18,698 nucleotides of DNA from Tatlockia sp. Lineage in GTDB: Bacteria; Cyanobacteriota; Cyanobacteriia; Cyanobacteriales; Chroococcidiopsidaceae. The stretch is from NCBI GenBank assembly GCA_013698215.1, contig JACCVJ010000193.1:1-18698 (forward strand), read 5' to 3'. Both the position numbers and the translations under genes were made by a program. The notes under the pieces were generated by a model that saw only the letters and a list, made by a program, of their open reading frames with translations, was not told where the DNA came from and searched no databases. Shown here piece after piece: positions 1 through 7,935 of the stretch. Each line of letters opens with the position of its first letter. Positions within the stretch are counted from its first letter, which is position 1.

Positions 1-1929
1 CTATTGCCTACAAAAGTTGAAGAAATACCGCGCTTTTTGCAACATATTTGGGCTTTCGACCGCTTGAAAGTAACTACAGAAGACAAAAAAAGAACATCTC
101 TGTACAAAGAAAATATCCAACGCGATCGCTTACTTAAAGAATCACCTACCCTAGAAAACTTTTTAGAAGGACTTGGACTGCAAATAAAAATTGCTCCGCC
201 ATCGCCTCAGCAACTAGAAAGAGTAGCTCAACTCACCCAGCGTACCAACCAATTCAATCTCACTACTATCCGCCGCTCAGAGCAAGAAATAAATCACCTA
301 TGTCAAGGCAATTATGAATGTTTAGTAGTAGAAGTAAGCGATCGCTTTGGTGACTATGGATTAGTGGGAGTATTGCTATTCACACTTGATGGGGACACCT
401 TAATTAACGATACATTTTTACTTAGCTGTCGCGTTTTAGGCAGGGGAGTAGAGTACAAAATGCTTGCCCATTTGGGCGAAATTGCCAGCAATAGAGGTGT
501 GGCACAAGTAAAATTAGCTTACGTACCTAGCGAAAAAAATCAACCTGCATTAAATTTTTTAAACGCCGTTGGGAGTGAGTTTAGGCAACAAACCGCCACA
601 GATATTAGCTGGCAGTTTCCTGTAGAATACGCTCGCTCGTTGGTTTACAACCCCCAAGCTAATAACGCCACCGAAACCCAGAGCGTTGCCACACCAATCC
701 AAGCAACCAAAAAAACCGCACCAATTCTCTCAGTCCAACAAAAGTTGACTCGCTTAAGCCGAATTGCCACAGAATTTCATAGCGCCAGCCAAGTATTTGA
801 GCAAATTCAATTACAAAAACGTCAGCGTCCAGAATTGCAAGAGTCTTATGCTGCACCTCGAAACGAAATTGAGCAGCAATTAGCCCAAATTTGGAACTCT
901 GTACTACGAGTTGATAATATTGGTATTTACGACAATTTCTTCGATCTGGGCGGAAATTCAGTTGTTGCAGTCCAGTTATTCATTCAAATTGAAAATATTT
1001 TTGGTAAGAAATTACCGCTACCTACCTTATTACAAGCCGGAACTATTGAGCAACTAGCCCTTGTTATTCAACGTGAATCCTTAGACACCTGGTCGTCATT
1101 AATCGAAATTGCGGTAGGTAATCCAGAGCAAAAAACCCCATTATTTTGCATCCATGCGATCGGCGGAGGAGCTTTGTACTACAGAGATTTAGTTGAATAT
1201 CTAGATCCCCAGCAACCAGTATATGGACTAGAGGCTAGAGGTTTAGATGGGCAAGAAACTCCTTCTACCTCTATTGAAGACATGGCAGCTTATTATATTC
1301 AACAGATATTGACTATTCAGCCACCATCGTCAACTCCTTACTTTTTGGCAGGTTCGTCTATGGGTGGCTTAATAGCTTTTGAAATAGCCCACCAGCTACA
1401 AAATATGGGACAAAAAATTGGGTTAGTAGCATTGTTTGATACGATTAGCCCAATTTATCGGCAGTTTTCATTCCGCAATCAAGTCGTTAATCACTTAAAA
1501 CAAGGGTACAAATTCACCTTAGCAAGAATACAAGACAGGATAAACCAACTCAAATCTCAGCTCGAACAGCAAGTACGCAAAGCTACGGGTAAAAACCAGA
1601 CAAAGTTCCCCGAAAGAACTCGCAACTTCCGCTTAGAAGTTGAACTATCCAACAAACGAGCTTTAAAAAGCTACTCCCCTCAAGCTTACCCATTGCAGGT
1701 AACATTGTTTCGGGCTATCAACCAGCCCCTAGGGGCAAGCTGGTATTTTGATACTCAACTAGGTTGGGGGAAACTAGCTACTTTAGGTGTGAAAACGTAC
1801 AACGTTCCTGGCAACCATTTAACGGTAGTAGAAAAACCACAGGTAGAAATGCTGGCAGCAAAATTTGAATTTTGTTTAAAAGAAGCCCAGGAAAATTCTC
1901 CAAGCGATCGCCAACAAGTCTATCGTTAA
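1..1929 (+). CDS. FkbH-like / carrier protein / thioesterase multidomain protein, 3' part
   Basis: This is the C-terminal part of a larger biosynthetic protein; the frame is open at base 1, so the start is outside the window. Counting from the TTG at base 4, residues 1-210 match the C-terminal half of FkbH-type HAD-IIIC proteins (IPxFLxHxWAFD near the start, TQRTNQFN near residue 78). The HAD half with its DxDxT motif would lie upstream. Residues about 285-358 form a carrier domain with LGGNS, the phosphopantetheine serine being S319. Residues about 370-635 form a type I thioesterase with GSSMG (nucleophile S452), a candidate acid D479 and H605 in GNHLT. FkbH proteins are known to load a glyceryl unit from 1,3-bisphosphoglycerate onto a carrier protein, and a terminal thioesterase normally releases the product. 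The pathway here is therefore probably polyketide or peptide assembly; the product is unknown. TAA stop at 1927-1929. Confidence 0.85.
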   Translation, partial: LLPTKVEEIPRFLQHIWAFDRLKVTTEDKKRTSLYKENIQRDRLLKESPTLENFLEGLGLQIKIAPPSPQQLERVAQLTQRTNQFNLTTIRRSEQEINHLCQGNYECLVVEVSDRFGDYGLVGVLLFTLDGDTLINDTFLLSCRVLGRGVEYKMLAHLGEIASNRGVAQVKLAYVPSEKNQPALNFLNAVGSEFRQQTATDISWQFPVEYARSLVYNPQANNATETQSVATPIQATKKTAPILSVQQKLTRLSRIATEFHSASQVFEQIQLQKRQRPELQESYAAPRNEIEQQLAQIWNSVLRVDNIGIYDNFFDLGGNSVVAVQLFIQIENIFGKKLPLPTLLQAGTIEQLALVIQRESLDTWSSLIEIAVGNPEQKTPLFCIHAIGGGALYYRDLVEYLDPQQPVYGLEARGLDGQETPSTSIEDMAAYYIQQILTIQPPSSTPYFLAGSSMGGLIAFEIAHQLQNMGQKIGLVALFDTISPIYRQFSFRNQVVNHLKQGYKFTLARIQDRINQLKSQLEQQVRKATGKNQTKFPERTRNFRLEVELSNKRALKSYSPQAYPLQVTLFRAINQPLGASWYFDTQLGWGKLATLGVKTYNVPGNHLTVVEKPQVEMLAAKFEFCLKEAQENSPSDRQQVYR

Positions 1930-1981
1930 GTCAAAAATTGCCATGCCGTTGCCTTAGCTAGAAATCCGTACCTCTACTCGC

Positions 1982-1998
1982 CCTAGCCTCGCGCTAGG
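1982..1998. other. Short hairpin between the FkbH-type gene and clpR
   Basis: A perfect 6 bp inverted repeat, CCTAGC (1982-1987) and GCTAGG (1993-1998), flanks a 5-base loop. No T-run follows on either side, so it is not a convincing intrinsic terminator. It lies 53 bp downstream of the biosynthetic gene and 40 bp upstream of clpR, and could mark the transcript boundary. The repeat is short enough to arise by chance. Confidence 0.3.
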
Positions 1999-2038
1999 AT
2001 GTATTACATATAAAAGTATTATTCAGGCATTAGTTGCT

Positions 2039-2725
2039 ATGACACAAGTAAAGGCCGTCCAAGCCCCTTATTCCGGCGATTCTTCCTACCGAACACCGCC
2101 CCCGGATCTACCCTCTTTACTTTTAAAAGAACGCATTGTTTACCTAGGACTACCTTTAGTTACACCGGATGAATATAAACAGCAACTCGGCGTAGATGTA
2201 ACAGAGCTAATTATTGCTCAATTACTTTACTTGCAATACGACGACCCCGAAAAACCTATTTATATTTACATCAACTCTACCGGAACTTCTTGGTATGGCG
2301 GCGATGCGATCGGAGCCGAAACCGAGGCTTTTGCAATTTGCGACACGCTTAATTACATCAAGCCCCCAGTCCATACTATTTGTATTGGGCAAGCAATGGG
2401 TACCGCAGCAATGATTCTCTCGGCGGGAACTAAAGGCTTTAGAGCAAGTTTGCCCAACGCTACCATCGTATTGCATCAAGCCCGCCGTCGCGCCCCTTAC
2501 AGTCAAGCTACCGATATCCAAATCCACGCTAAAGAAGTTTTTGTTAACAAAGAGATTATTTTAGATATTCTCGCCGCTAACACAAGTCAGCAAAAAACAA
2601 AAATTGCTAAAGATATGGATCGGATGTACTACATGACTCCCCATCAAGCAAAAGAATACGGCTTGATTGACAAAGTTTTGGAAAGTGCCAAAGACCTTCC
2701 TCAACCTCTAGCCGTCGCTCGATAA
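2039..2725 (+). CDS. clpR: ClpR, catalytically inactive ClpP-family subunit
   Basis: This is a 228-residue ClpP-fold protein in which two of the three catalytic residues are lost. Aligned by eye with the adjacent ClpP3, the serine position reads QAMG (G121 in place of Ser101) and the aspartate position reads DRMYY (M196 in place of Asp175); the histidine is kept (H146 in LHQA). It also carries about nine extra residues near 81-95 (WYGGDAIGAE region), a known mark of cyanobacterial and plastid ClpR. In Synechococcus, ClpR forms a mixed protease core with ClpP3 that works with the ClpC chaperone. ClpP3 follows after 31 bp, which fits a shared operon. ATG start; I see no clear Shine-Dalgarno sequence upstream. 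Confidence 0.93.
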   Translation: MTQVKAVQAPYSGDSSYRTPPPDLPSLLLKERIVYLGLPLVTPDEYKQQLGVDVTELIIAQLLYLQYDDPEKPIYIYINSTGTSWYGGDAIGAETEAFAICDTLNYIKPPVHTICIGQAMGTAAMILSAGTKGFRASLPNATIVLHQARRRAPYSQATDIQIHAKEVFVNKEIILDILAANTSQQKTKIAKDMDRMYYMTPHQAKEYGLIDKVLESAKDLPQPLAVAR

Positions 2726-2756
2726 TTTTAATAACCCCCTCCTGGAGAATTTATTT

Positions 2757-3350
2757 ATGCCTATTGGAATTCCTAGAGTCCCCCATCGCTTTCCAGGGGA
2801 GCCTTACACTCAATGGATTAATATTTACGAGCGCCTTTCCTTGGAGCGAATCATCTTTTTAAGTGGAGAGGTGAGTGATGGGATGGCAAATTCGATTATT
2901 GCTAGACTGTTGTATCTAGATTCAGAAGATCAAAGCAAAGATATTTTTATCTACATCAACTCCCCTGGTGGCTCGGTTACAGCCGGATTAGCAATCTATG
3001 ACACCATGCAGCACATTAAATCAAATATAGTCACAATTTGTGTGGGTATGGCGGCTTCTATGGGTTCGTTTCTGCTGGCGGCGGGTACCAAGGGCAAGCG
3101 TTTATCTCTGCCTCACGCACGAATTATGATCCACCAACCCGCCGGGGGCGCTCAAGGTCAAGCTACAGATATCGAAATTGAAGCACGAGAAATTCTCCGT
3201 TTGCGTCATCAACTCAATCAAATGCTGGCAGACAGAACAAGTCAGCCTTTAGCAAAAATTGAGAAAGATACCGATCGCGACTATTTTATGTCGGCGGCGG
3301 AAGCAAAAGAATACGGTTTAATTGACCGGGTAATTGAAGATCGCGTGTAA
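2757..3350 (+). CDS. clpP3: ATP-dependent Clp protease proteolytic subunit ClpP3
   Basis: This is a 197-residue serine protease subunit of the Clp family. The complete triad is visible: S101 in MAASMGS, H126 in IHQPAGG and D175 in TDRDYF. The SPGGSVTAG loop (oxyanion region) is also intact. The start is supported by GGAG at 2744-2747, nine bases before the ATG. The 31 bp gap after clpR suggests cotranscription, and pairing with ClpR indicates the ClpP3 paralog rather than the ClpP partnered with ClpX. The product would degrade unfolded or tagged proteins fed by ClpC. A stable hairpin lies just downstream (3357-3384). Confidence 0.95.
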   Translation: MPIGIPRVPHRFPGEPYTQWINIYERLSLERIIFLSGEVSDGMANSIIARLLYLDSEDQSKDIFIYINSPGGSVTAGLAIYDTMQHIKSNIVTICVGMAASMGSFLLAAGTKGKRLSLPHARIMIHQPAGGAQGQATDIEIEAREILRLRHQLNQMLADRTSQPLAKIEKDTDRDYFMSAAEAKEYGLIDRVIEDRV

Positions 3351-3356
3351 GTCAGT

Positions 3357-3384
3357 GAGCCTTTAGAGTTAAATCTAAAGGCTC
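3357..3384 (+). terminator. Hairpin after clpP3, possible terminator or processing site
   Basis: An 11 bp perfect stem, GAGCCTTTAGA (3357-3367) and TCTAAAGGCTC (3374-3384), encloses a 6-base loop. It begins 6 bp after the clpP3 stop and ends 18 bp before the J-protein start. There is no T-run after the stem. It may reduce read-through, stabilise the clpR-clpP3 mRNA end, or act as a processing site rather than a full intrinsic terminator. Confidence 0.6.
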
Positions 3385-3402
3385 CTCAATATTTAACTAC
3401 CT

Positions 3403-3960
3403 ATGGACAAAGCCGCTTGTTATCTATTGTTAAAATTGACACCCGTAGCAACGCTTGTCGAAATAAAAGCGTCCTACCGACGACTAGCACGGCAATACCA
3501 TCCTGATATCAATCCGGGCGATCGCGCAAAAAATGAAAAATTTATCGCTCTAACAGCCGCCTATCAAGCGCTGGTAGAGTCTTGGCAGCAACCATTAGCA
3601 GAAATAGCCCCAACAATCACAGTAACCCGTCCCCCTTCATCTTCATCGCCGCCAATATCTGCCACCGAACAAAAGCTGAAAAACGATTATCATCAGCAGT
3701 TACAGCAGTTATGGCAGTACCAAAAATTTCCTAGGGCGATCGCATTATCTGAAGCTTTGGCGCAACGTTTCCCTTCAGACAAAGAAGTCCAATCTTGGCA
3801 AGCAATTTCCTACTGGCGTTGGGGAAGTTATTTAATTAACCAAAAGCAAACAGATAAAGCCAGAATTTTTCTTAAAAAAGCCCTAAAGACTGACCCCCAC
3901 AATTGTCAATTATGGTCGCACGTAGAGCAAGAATTTCGGCGGCTAGAAAAAATCTGGTAA
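3403..3960 (+). CDS. J-domain (DnaJ-like) protein with TPR-like C-terminus
   Basis: This 185-residue protein has an N-terminal J domain (about residues 3-62) with the essential HPD motif at H33-P34-D35 and the usual PGD/N-rich turn after it. It lacks the Gly/Phe region, the zinc finger and the DnaJ C-terminal substrate domain, so it is a type III J-protein. A Pro/Ser-rich linker (about 68-90) leads to helices of TPR-like composition (about 98-180, for example KARIFLKKALKTDP). J-proteins stimulate the ATPase of DnaK/Hsp70 and can direct it to particular clients. Lying behind clpR-clpP3, it fits a protein quality-control neighbourhood, but the partner DnaK and the client are unknown. The MoaD-like gene begins within about 20 bp. 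Confidence 0.85.
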   Translation: MDKAACYLLLKLTPVATLVEIKASYRRLARQYHPDINPGDRAKNEKFIALTAAYQALVESWQQPLAEIAPTITVTRPPSSSSPPISATEQKLKNDYHQQLQQLWQYQKFPRAIALSEALAQRFPSDKEVQSWQAISYWRWGSYLINQKQTDKARIFLKKALKTDPHNCQLWSHVEQEFRRLEKIW

Positions 3961-3976
3961 AGTGTCAATTAATTTT

Positions 3977-4240
3977 ATGATGTCACCGCCTTTAATTACT
4001 GTCACCGTCAAGCTATTTGCCGCCTATCAAGAGGCTTACCAACAATCGGAAATAGTCCTACAATTTCCTCCCCAAACTCCAGCAATTGCCGTTTTAAAAT
4101 GCTTAATTTCTCAGCATCCCGAACTTGAAAAATGGCAAGAAATTACTCGCTTTGGGATCAATTGTCAGTTTGTTTCCCCTGATACGCTTTTAGTTAATGG
4201 CGATGAAGTAGTCTTAATTCCACCCGTGAGCGGTGGTTAA
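3977..4240 (+). CDS. MoaD/ThiS-family small sulfur-carrier protein
   Basis: This small ubiquitin-fold protein of about 87 residues ends in the di-glycine required for adenylation and thiocarboxylation (IPPVSGG). The segments VTVKLFAA near the start and LVNGDEVVLIPPVSGG at the end are typical of MoaD. MoaD supplies sulfur for molybdopterin, working with MoaE and MoaB/MoeB; neither gene is in the window, so a ThiS-like or other sulfur-transfer role remains possible. The frame is also open from a GTG at 3962, two bases after the J-protein stop; I prefer the ATG at 3977 (or 3980), since the family motif begins shortly after it. Close spacing suggests cotranscription with the J-protein gene. Confidence 0.8.
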   Translation: MMSPPLITVTVKLFAAYQEAYQQSEIVLQFPPQTPAIAVLKCLISQHPELEKWQEITRFGINCQFVSPDTLLVNGDEVVLIPPVSGG

Positions 4241-4314
4241 AATAAATATCCTTTGCCACTGTTGAAGAAATGTAAAGTAAAAGTTACGATAGATAGTGTT
4301 TTAAACAAAAAACT

Positions 4315-4782
4315 ATGGATTGCAGCCATATCCAATTTTGCGATCGCAAATCTGTTATCGATCTTACCCAGTTGCAAGCTCTATTTAAGTTAGGAGCGTT
4401 TTGGGCAACAGAGCGCAAAATCGAAGACTTAAACATCGCAATTGAAAACAGCGAACCAGTAATTAGCGTTTGGGATAGCCAAAAGCTTGTCGGCTTTGCT
4501 CGTGCGACTTCCGACGGTATTTATCGTGCGACAATCTGGGACGTAGTCATTGATCCCGAATACCGGGGTGCAGGTTTAGGCCGCAAGTTAGTACAAACGG
4601 TTTTGAGTCATCCCCGCATGAACCGAGTAGAAAGAGTTTATCTAACTACAACTCATCAACAAAGCTTTTATGAAAGAATCGGCTTTGAAGTCAATTCAAG
4701 CAGCACAATGGTACTGTACAATCAGCCAATAGCTAAGGTTCAATCTCTAGAAGCGCAGTATCAGGAGTTAATAACGGGATAG
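4315..4782 (+). CDS. GNAT-family N-acetyltransferase (NSI/Ycf52-like)
   Basis: This 155-residue protein is a single GNAT domain. The acetyl-CoA binding motif A is seen as an IWDVVIDPEYRG segment followed by AGLG, with the LTTTHQQSFYERIGF region completing the fold. GFARATSD and TIWDVV are shared with the longer GNAT encoded at 8503-9036, so the two are paralogs. Relatives include the plastid acetyltransferase NSI and enzymes assayed as serotonin/arylalkylamine acetyltransferases; the substrate here is not known from sequence. The ATG lies 74 bp after the MoaD-like gene. Its last 50 bases overlap the 3' end of the histidine kinase gene on the opposite strand. Confidence 0.88.
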   Translation: MDCSHIQFCDRKSVIDLTQLQALFKLGAFWATERKIEDLNIAIENSEPVISVWDSQKLVGFARATSDGIYRATIWDVVIDPEYRGAGLGRKLVQTVLSHPRMNRVERVYLTTTHQQSFYERIGFEVNSSSTMVLYNQPIAKVQSLEAQYQELITG

Positions 4783-5650
4783 AAATTTGCATTCGCGTTG
4801 TGGGCGATGTCTCGCTATTTGTAGGCGCAGGAAAAATCTCAAGTTTGCCCTGCATAACTTCTAATGACGTTTGCACAAGTAACAGCGTTAATCCTGGCGA
4901 ACTTATATTCAAAGCATACTTAGCAATTAAACTTGCTTCACAGCTAAAATCGCCTTGCAGCAAATCGACAGGATCGTTCCAAGTACCAACGGCTAAGGGC
5001 GCATCTATCCAAATATAAACAAAGTTACTTTCTGGGATTAACTGAACTGATAAATAAAAAATTCCGCCATCCTCTGTACAGAAAATTGCTGCATCAATAA
5101 GACTCAGGATGATTTGTCGCAACCATAGAGGATCGGCTAAAACATAAATTTCTGGAGGCGGTGGAGATAGTTGTAGCTTGTGAGAGCGATTTGCGGCAAT
5201 CATTCGTAAAATATTACAAACTTCTTCTAAAACAAAGCTTAATTGCAAAGGTTGAATTTCTAATTTATTAGTCCCATGTTCTAGTCTGGCAACATTGAGG
5301 ATTTCGTCGATTAGCTTAACTAACTGCAACGCCGCTTCGTGAGCTTGAGCAACAAATTGGCGTTCTTCGGCTCTGTCGTCGCATAAATCGGACAAAATCA
5401 ACTGATGCAGACCAATAATGTTACTTAGAGGCGATCGCAATTCGTGGGAAATTCGCGCCAAAAAGCCCCCTTTAAACTGGCTGATTTGTTGCGCCATCAA
5501 GTAAGCCAATTGGGTTTGCGGCAAAACTCCATCTAATTGTTGCGGTGGAATACCTTTAAAATCAGTAGATAATTTTGGCGGTAATAACCACCGACTTGCT
5601 AACCCCACTCCTAACCCCGTTGTCAAATATATCCAGTTAGCCAAATCCAT
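4733..5650 (-). CDS. Sensor histidine kinase-like protein with degenerate ATP-binding domain
   Basis: This is a 305-residue protein. A hydrophobic N-terminal segment (about residues 5-23) suggests one membrane anchor. A HisKA dimerisation domain follows (about 55-125) with a good H-box, SHELRSP, the phospho-acceptor being H69. The HATPase domain (about 165-295) is recognisable but altered: in the N-box the Mg-binding Asn aligns with A187 and the Lys with F190; at the G1 box D216 remains but the glycines are gone (DAPLA); the G2 box reads PGLTLLL. It may therefore bind ATP poorly or act as a regulator or phosphate-transfer partner. No sensor or receiver domain is present and no response regulator gene is nearby. 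It is the last gene of the tic22-prmC-tsaC unit, 15 bp after tsaC. Confidence 0.85.
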   Translation of the reverse strand: MDLANWIYLTTGLGVGLASRWLLPPKLSTDFKGIPPQQLDGVLPQTQLAYLMAQQISQFKGGFLARISHELRSPLSNIIGLHQLILSDLCDDRAEERQFVAQAHEAALQLVKLIDEILNVARLEHGTNKLEIQPLQLSFVLEEVCNILRMIAANRSHKLQLSPPPPEIYVLADPLWLRQIILSLIDAAIFCTEDGGIFYLSVQLIPESNFVYIWIDAPLAVGTWNDPVDLLQGDFSCEASLIAKYALNISSPGLTLLLVQTSLEVMQGKLEIFPAPTNSETSPTTRMQISIPLLTPDTALLEIEP

Positions 5651-5665
5651 AATTAATTGTATAAA

Positions 5666-6250
5666 TCACGACTCTAACTTAACCGCACCCAATCGTAAAA
5701 TCTGCCAATTGTTACCAATCCACTTAATAACTGTAGAAGGTATGGCATTAGAGGATGGCTCCGTAGCTTCAAGGGGCAAAGTTAGGACATTGGGAAACGC
5801 TGCTTTAATCTCCCTCATGGTATGTAATGGTGGTTTGCCAGACTTATTCGCGCTAGTAGTAGCCAGCGCCCCAGTACGAGCTAAAATAGCCCTAGCAACA
5901 CAGTTGTTTGGCACGCGCAAGCCAACAGTATCAGGACTTGCTAAGTTAATCTCCTTGGGTACGCGATCGCTCGCTGGCAGTACCATAGTCAGCGCACCGG
6001 GCCAATAAGTTGCAGCCATTTGTTGCCATACTAATAATTCTGCCGCACTCCCAGAAACATAGGGCCATAGATCGGTAGCATCAGCCGCCATCAAAATTAG
6101 TGGTTTGTCTTGACTACGCTGCTTTGCTGCAAAAATTAACTGGGCTTTTGACGGTAAAGTTGCCAAAGCTGGAACTGTATCGGTAGGAAAACTAACTAAT
6201 TTACCTGCAAAAATTCCTTCTACCAATTCTTGCAGCATTCCTTGGGTCAT
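5666..6250 (-). CDS. tsaC: Threonylcarbamoyl-AMP synthase (TsaC/Sua5/YrdC family)
   Basis: This 194-residue single-domain YrdC protein carries the family signatures: FPTDTVPALA near residue 21, KQRSQDKPL near 43, YWPGALTMVLP near 81, VGLRVPNN near 108 and TSANKSG near 132. The enzyme makes threonylcarbamoyl-AMP from threonine, bicarbonate and ATP, the first step of t6A formation at position 37 of ANN-decoding tRNAs. The length fits TsaC rather than the longer Sua5. The second-step gene tsaD is about 4 kb away on the same strand. ATG start, nine bases after the prmC stop, so translation of the two is probably coupled. Confidence 0.93.
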   Translation of the reverse strand: MTQGMLQELVEGIFAGKLVSFPTDTVPALATLPSKAQLIFAAKQRSQDKPLILMAADATDLWPYVSGSAAELLVWQQMAATYWPGALTMVLPASDRVPKEINLASPDTVGLRVPNNCVARAILARTGALATTSANKSGKPPLHTMREIKAAFPNVLTLPLEATEPSSNAIPSTVIKWIGNNWQILRLGAVKLES

Positions 6251-6259
6251 GAGCGCAAT

Positions 6260-7168
6260 TTAATTACTTTTTAGGGCTAAAACAAAACGTTCAATACCTG
6301 CTAAATCCGTATGAATTGAAATATTAGTATAACTAGGGCGATCGCGCAGCAACGACGCAACTATTTCTGCTTGTCCCGCCATTGTCTCCACCAACCATAC
6401 GCCCCCAGGTTGCAAATAATCGGGCGCAGTCTCAACCAAATAGCGCAAGCAATCAATGCCATCGTCACCCCCATCTAAAGCCAGCCTAGGCTCGTGCTGG
6501 GCTACTTCTGGCTGTAGTTTTGCAACTAAAGCACTGGGAATATAAGGAGGATTGGATATCATGCCGCTCAATTTTCCCTTAAATAGTGCTAGTGGTTCCC
6601 ACCACAACCCCTGACAAAACTCGATGCGATCGCCCAAACCCAAGAGTAGAGAATTTTTTCGAGCGATTTCTATCGCTGCACTGCTACAATCAACGCCATA
6701 AATTTTTGCTTGCGGAAATACCTCCGCAAGTCCCAGACTAATTGCTCCGCTCCCTGTCCCTAAATCTGCCCAATATCCTTGTTCCAGTAACATTGAGCTA
6801 TTTTTTGCCGCCATCACTGCCAGATCAATTAGTTGCTCTGTTTCTGGGCGGGGAATCAGTACTGCTGAAGAAACTGCTAATTTGAAGTTTCGCCAATACA
6901 CAACTCCAGCAATGTACTGAACTGGCAAAAACTCGCTTAACCTTCTTTGCCACAATCGGTCTAATTCTCTGATCTCAAGCTGGATAGGAATTTGGGGCAA
7001 ATCGCGGAAAGACTCTAAGCAGAGAGTTAATCTTTCCAGCCCAGCTACTTCTTGTAAGAGCCAGTCTAATTCGCTTGGCGAAACTTTAGCCGCTATTGCA
7101 GCTTTTTGGGCTGTTTTTCGCCATTGCCAAAGTTCTTCACCCGAAACCTGCCGCAGCTTTTGATTCAT
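6260..7168 (-). CDS. prmC: Peptide chain release factor N5-glutamine methyltransferase PrmC (HemK)
   Basis: This protein of about 302 residues has an N-terminal helical domain and a SAM-dependent methyltransferase domain. Visible motifs are IPRPETE (about 105-111), the SAM loop DLGTGSGAI (about 135-143) and NPPY (206-209), which positions the glutamine amide. PrmC methylates the GGQ glutamine of release factors RF1 and RF2. The frame could start at a TTG (7174), but the ATG at 7168 is preferred. It lies 8 bp after tic22 and 9 bp before tsaC, within a compact minus-strand unit. Pairing of prmC with tsaC is common in bacteria; the upstream position of tic22 is cyanobacterial. Confidence 0.94.
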   Translation of the reverse strand: MNQKLRQVSGEELWQWRKTAQKAAIAAKVSPSELDWLLQEVAGLERLTLCLESFRDLPQIPIQLEIRELDRLWQRRLSEFLPVQYIAGVVYWRNFKLAVSSAVLIPRPETEQLIDLAVMAAKNSSMLLEQGYWADLGTGSGAISLGLAEVFPQAKIYGVDCSSAAIEIARKNSLLLGLGDRIEFCQGLWWEPLALFKGKLSGMISNPPYIPSALVAKLQPEVAQHEPRLALDGGDDGIDCLRYLVETAPDYLQPGGVWLVETMAGQAEIVASLLRDRPSYTNISIHTDLAGIERFVLALKSN

Positions 7169-7176
7169 GCCCAAAC

Positions 7177-7935
7177 TTATTTTTTACGTGGTTGCGCTGC
7201 GGGGAGACTGCGAATAAAGTCGACGGATGCTTTGGGGGGAACCAACATAATTTGGTTTAGCTGGGTATCGTTGCGACTTTGCATTGTTTCAATCACCCCT
7301 TCTAAATTGACTACCTGAATCTCGACGGTAGAAGCCAAGTCTGGTTGTTGTTTTTTAAACCTGTCTAGCATTGATTGCAATTCTTCTTTGTTAAAAAAGA
7401 AAGGAATTACTTGCTTATCTGCTTGTTTGACCGTTAAGTAGCCTTTTTCTTTCCCGGCTTTAGCGACAAATAGCGGCGTTCCCTGAAACTTTTTCTCATC
7501 TTGACCTGATTGCTTGAGTAATGCCATTGCAGCATCTACTTGTTGCTTGGCGGGTACGTAAGCAAAGTCTAAGGAGTTAGGCTTACTGCTACTAGCTTGG
7601 TCTAGCTTGTATACTTCCCCCAAAGAAACGGGAACAACCCGAACAGTTTTGGCAAGTTCTGGGTTTTTAGTTTTGAGTTGATTTACAAATGCTTCCGCAT
7701 CCTTTTGGTTGATAAATACTCCCGCAACTCCACCTTCTTTTTTGTTGTCGTTATTAGAAGCTACTAAAGGCGCTCCCTTGGCATCGGTGATTGTAAATAC
7801 AGGTACAGGCCCTAGCTTTTGGACAATTTGATCTTGAGGCAAAGAAAACGCGCTCATCGTGCCAAAGATTGCCGAGCCAACAATGGCACTGCTAACTATT
7901 CCTAACTTTGTACCCAAGCTAAACATTGATTTCAT
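7177..7935 (-). CDS. tic22: Tic22-family protein, periplasmic chaperone-like
   Basis: This 252-residue protein has a signal peptide: Lys near the start, a hydrophobic stretch (about 8-28) and a likely cleavage after SAFS, before LPQDQ. The rest resembles Tic22 proteins: two similar halves built around GTPLFVA- and GVFINQ-like segments, with the pattern FVNQLK / SMLDRFKK. Cyanobacterial Tic22 is periplasmic or thylakoid-associated and has been linked to outer-membrane biogenesis; the plastid form helps protein import. The frame extends 15 bases upstream to an ATG at 7950, but an AGGAG sits five bases before the ATG at 7935, which decides the start. It is the first gene of the tic22-prmC-tsaC-kinase unit. 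Confidence 0.9.
   Translation of the reverse strand: MKSMFSLGTKLGIVSSAIVGSAIFGTMSAFSLPQDQIVQKLGPVPVFTITDAKGAPLVASNNDNKKEGGVAGVFINQKDAEAFVNQLKTKNPELAKTVRVVPVSLGEVYKLDQASSSKPNSLDFAYVPAKQQVDAAMALLKQSGQDEKKFQGTPLFVAKAGKEKGYLTVKQADKQVIPFFFNKEELQSMLDRFKKQQPDLASTVEIQVVNLEGVIETMQSRNDTQLNQIMLVPPKASVDFIRSLPAAQPRKK

Noticed and set aside
5709..6008. 99-codon plus-strand frame within tsaC
   Set aside because: It is antisense to a clearly conserved TsaC frame and shows no family motif or ribosome site.
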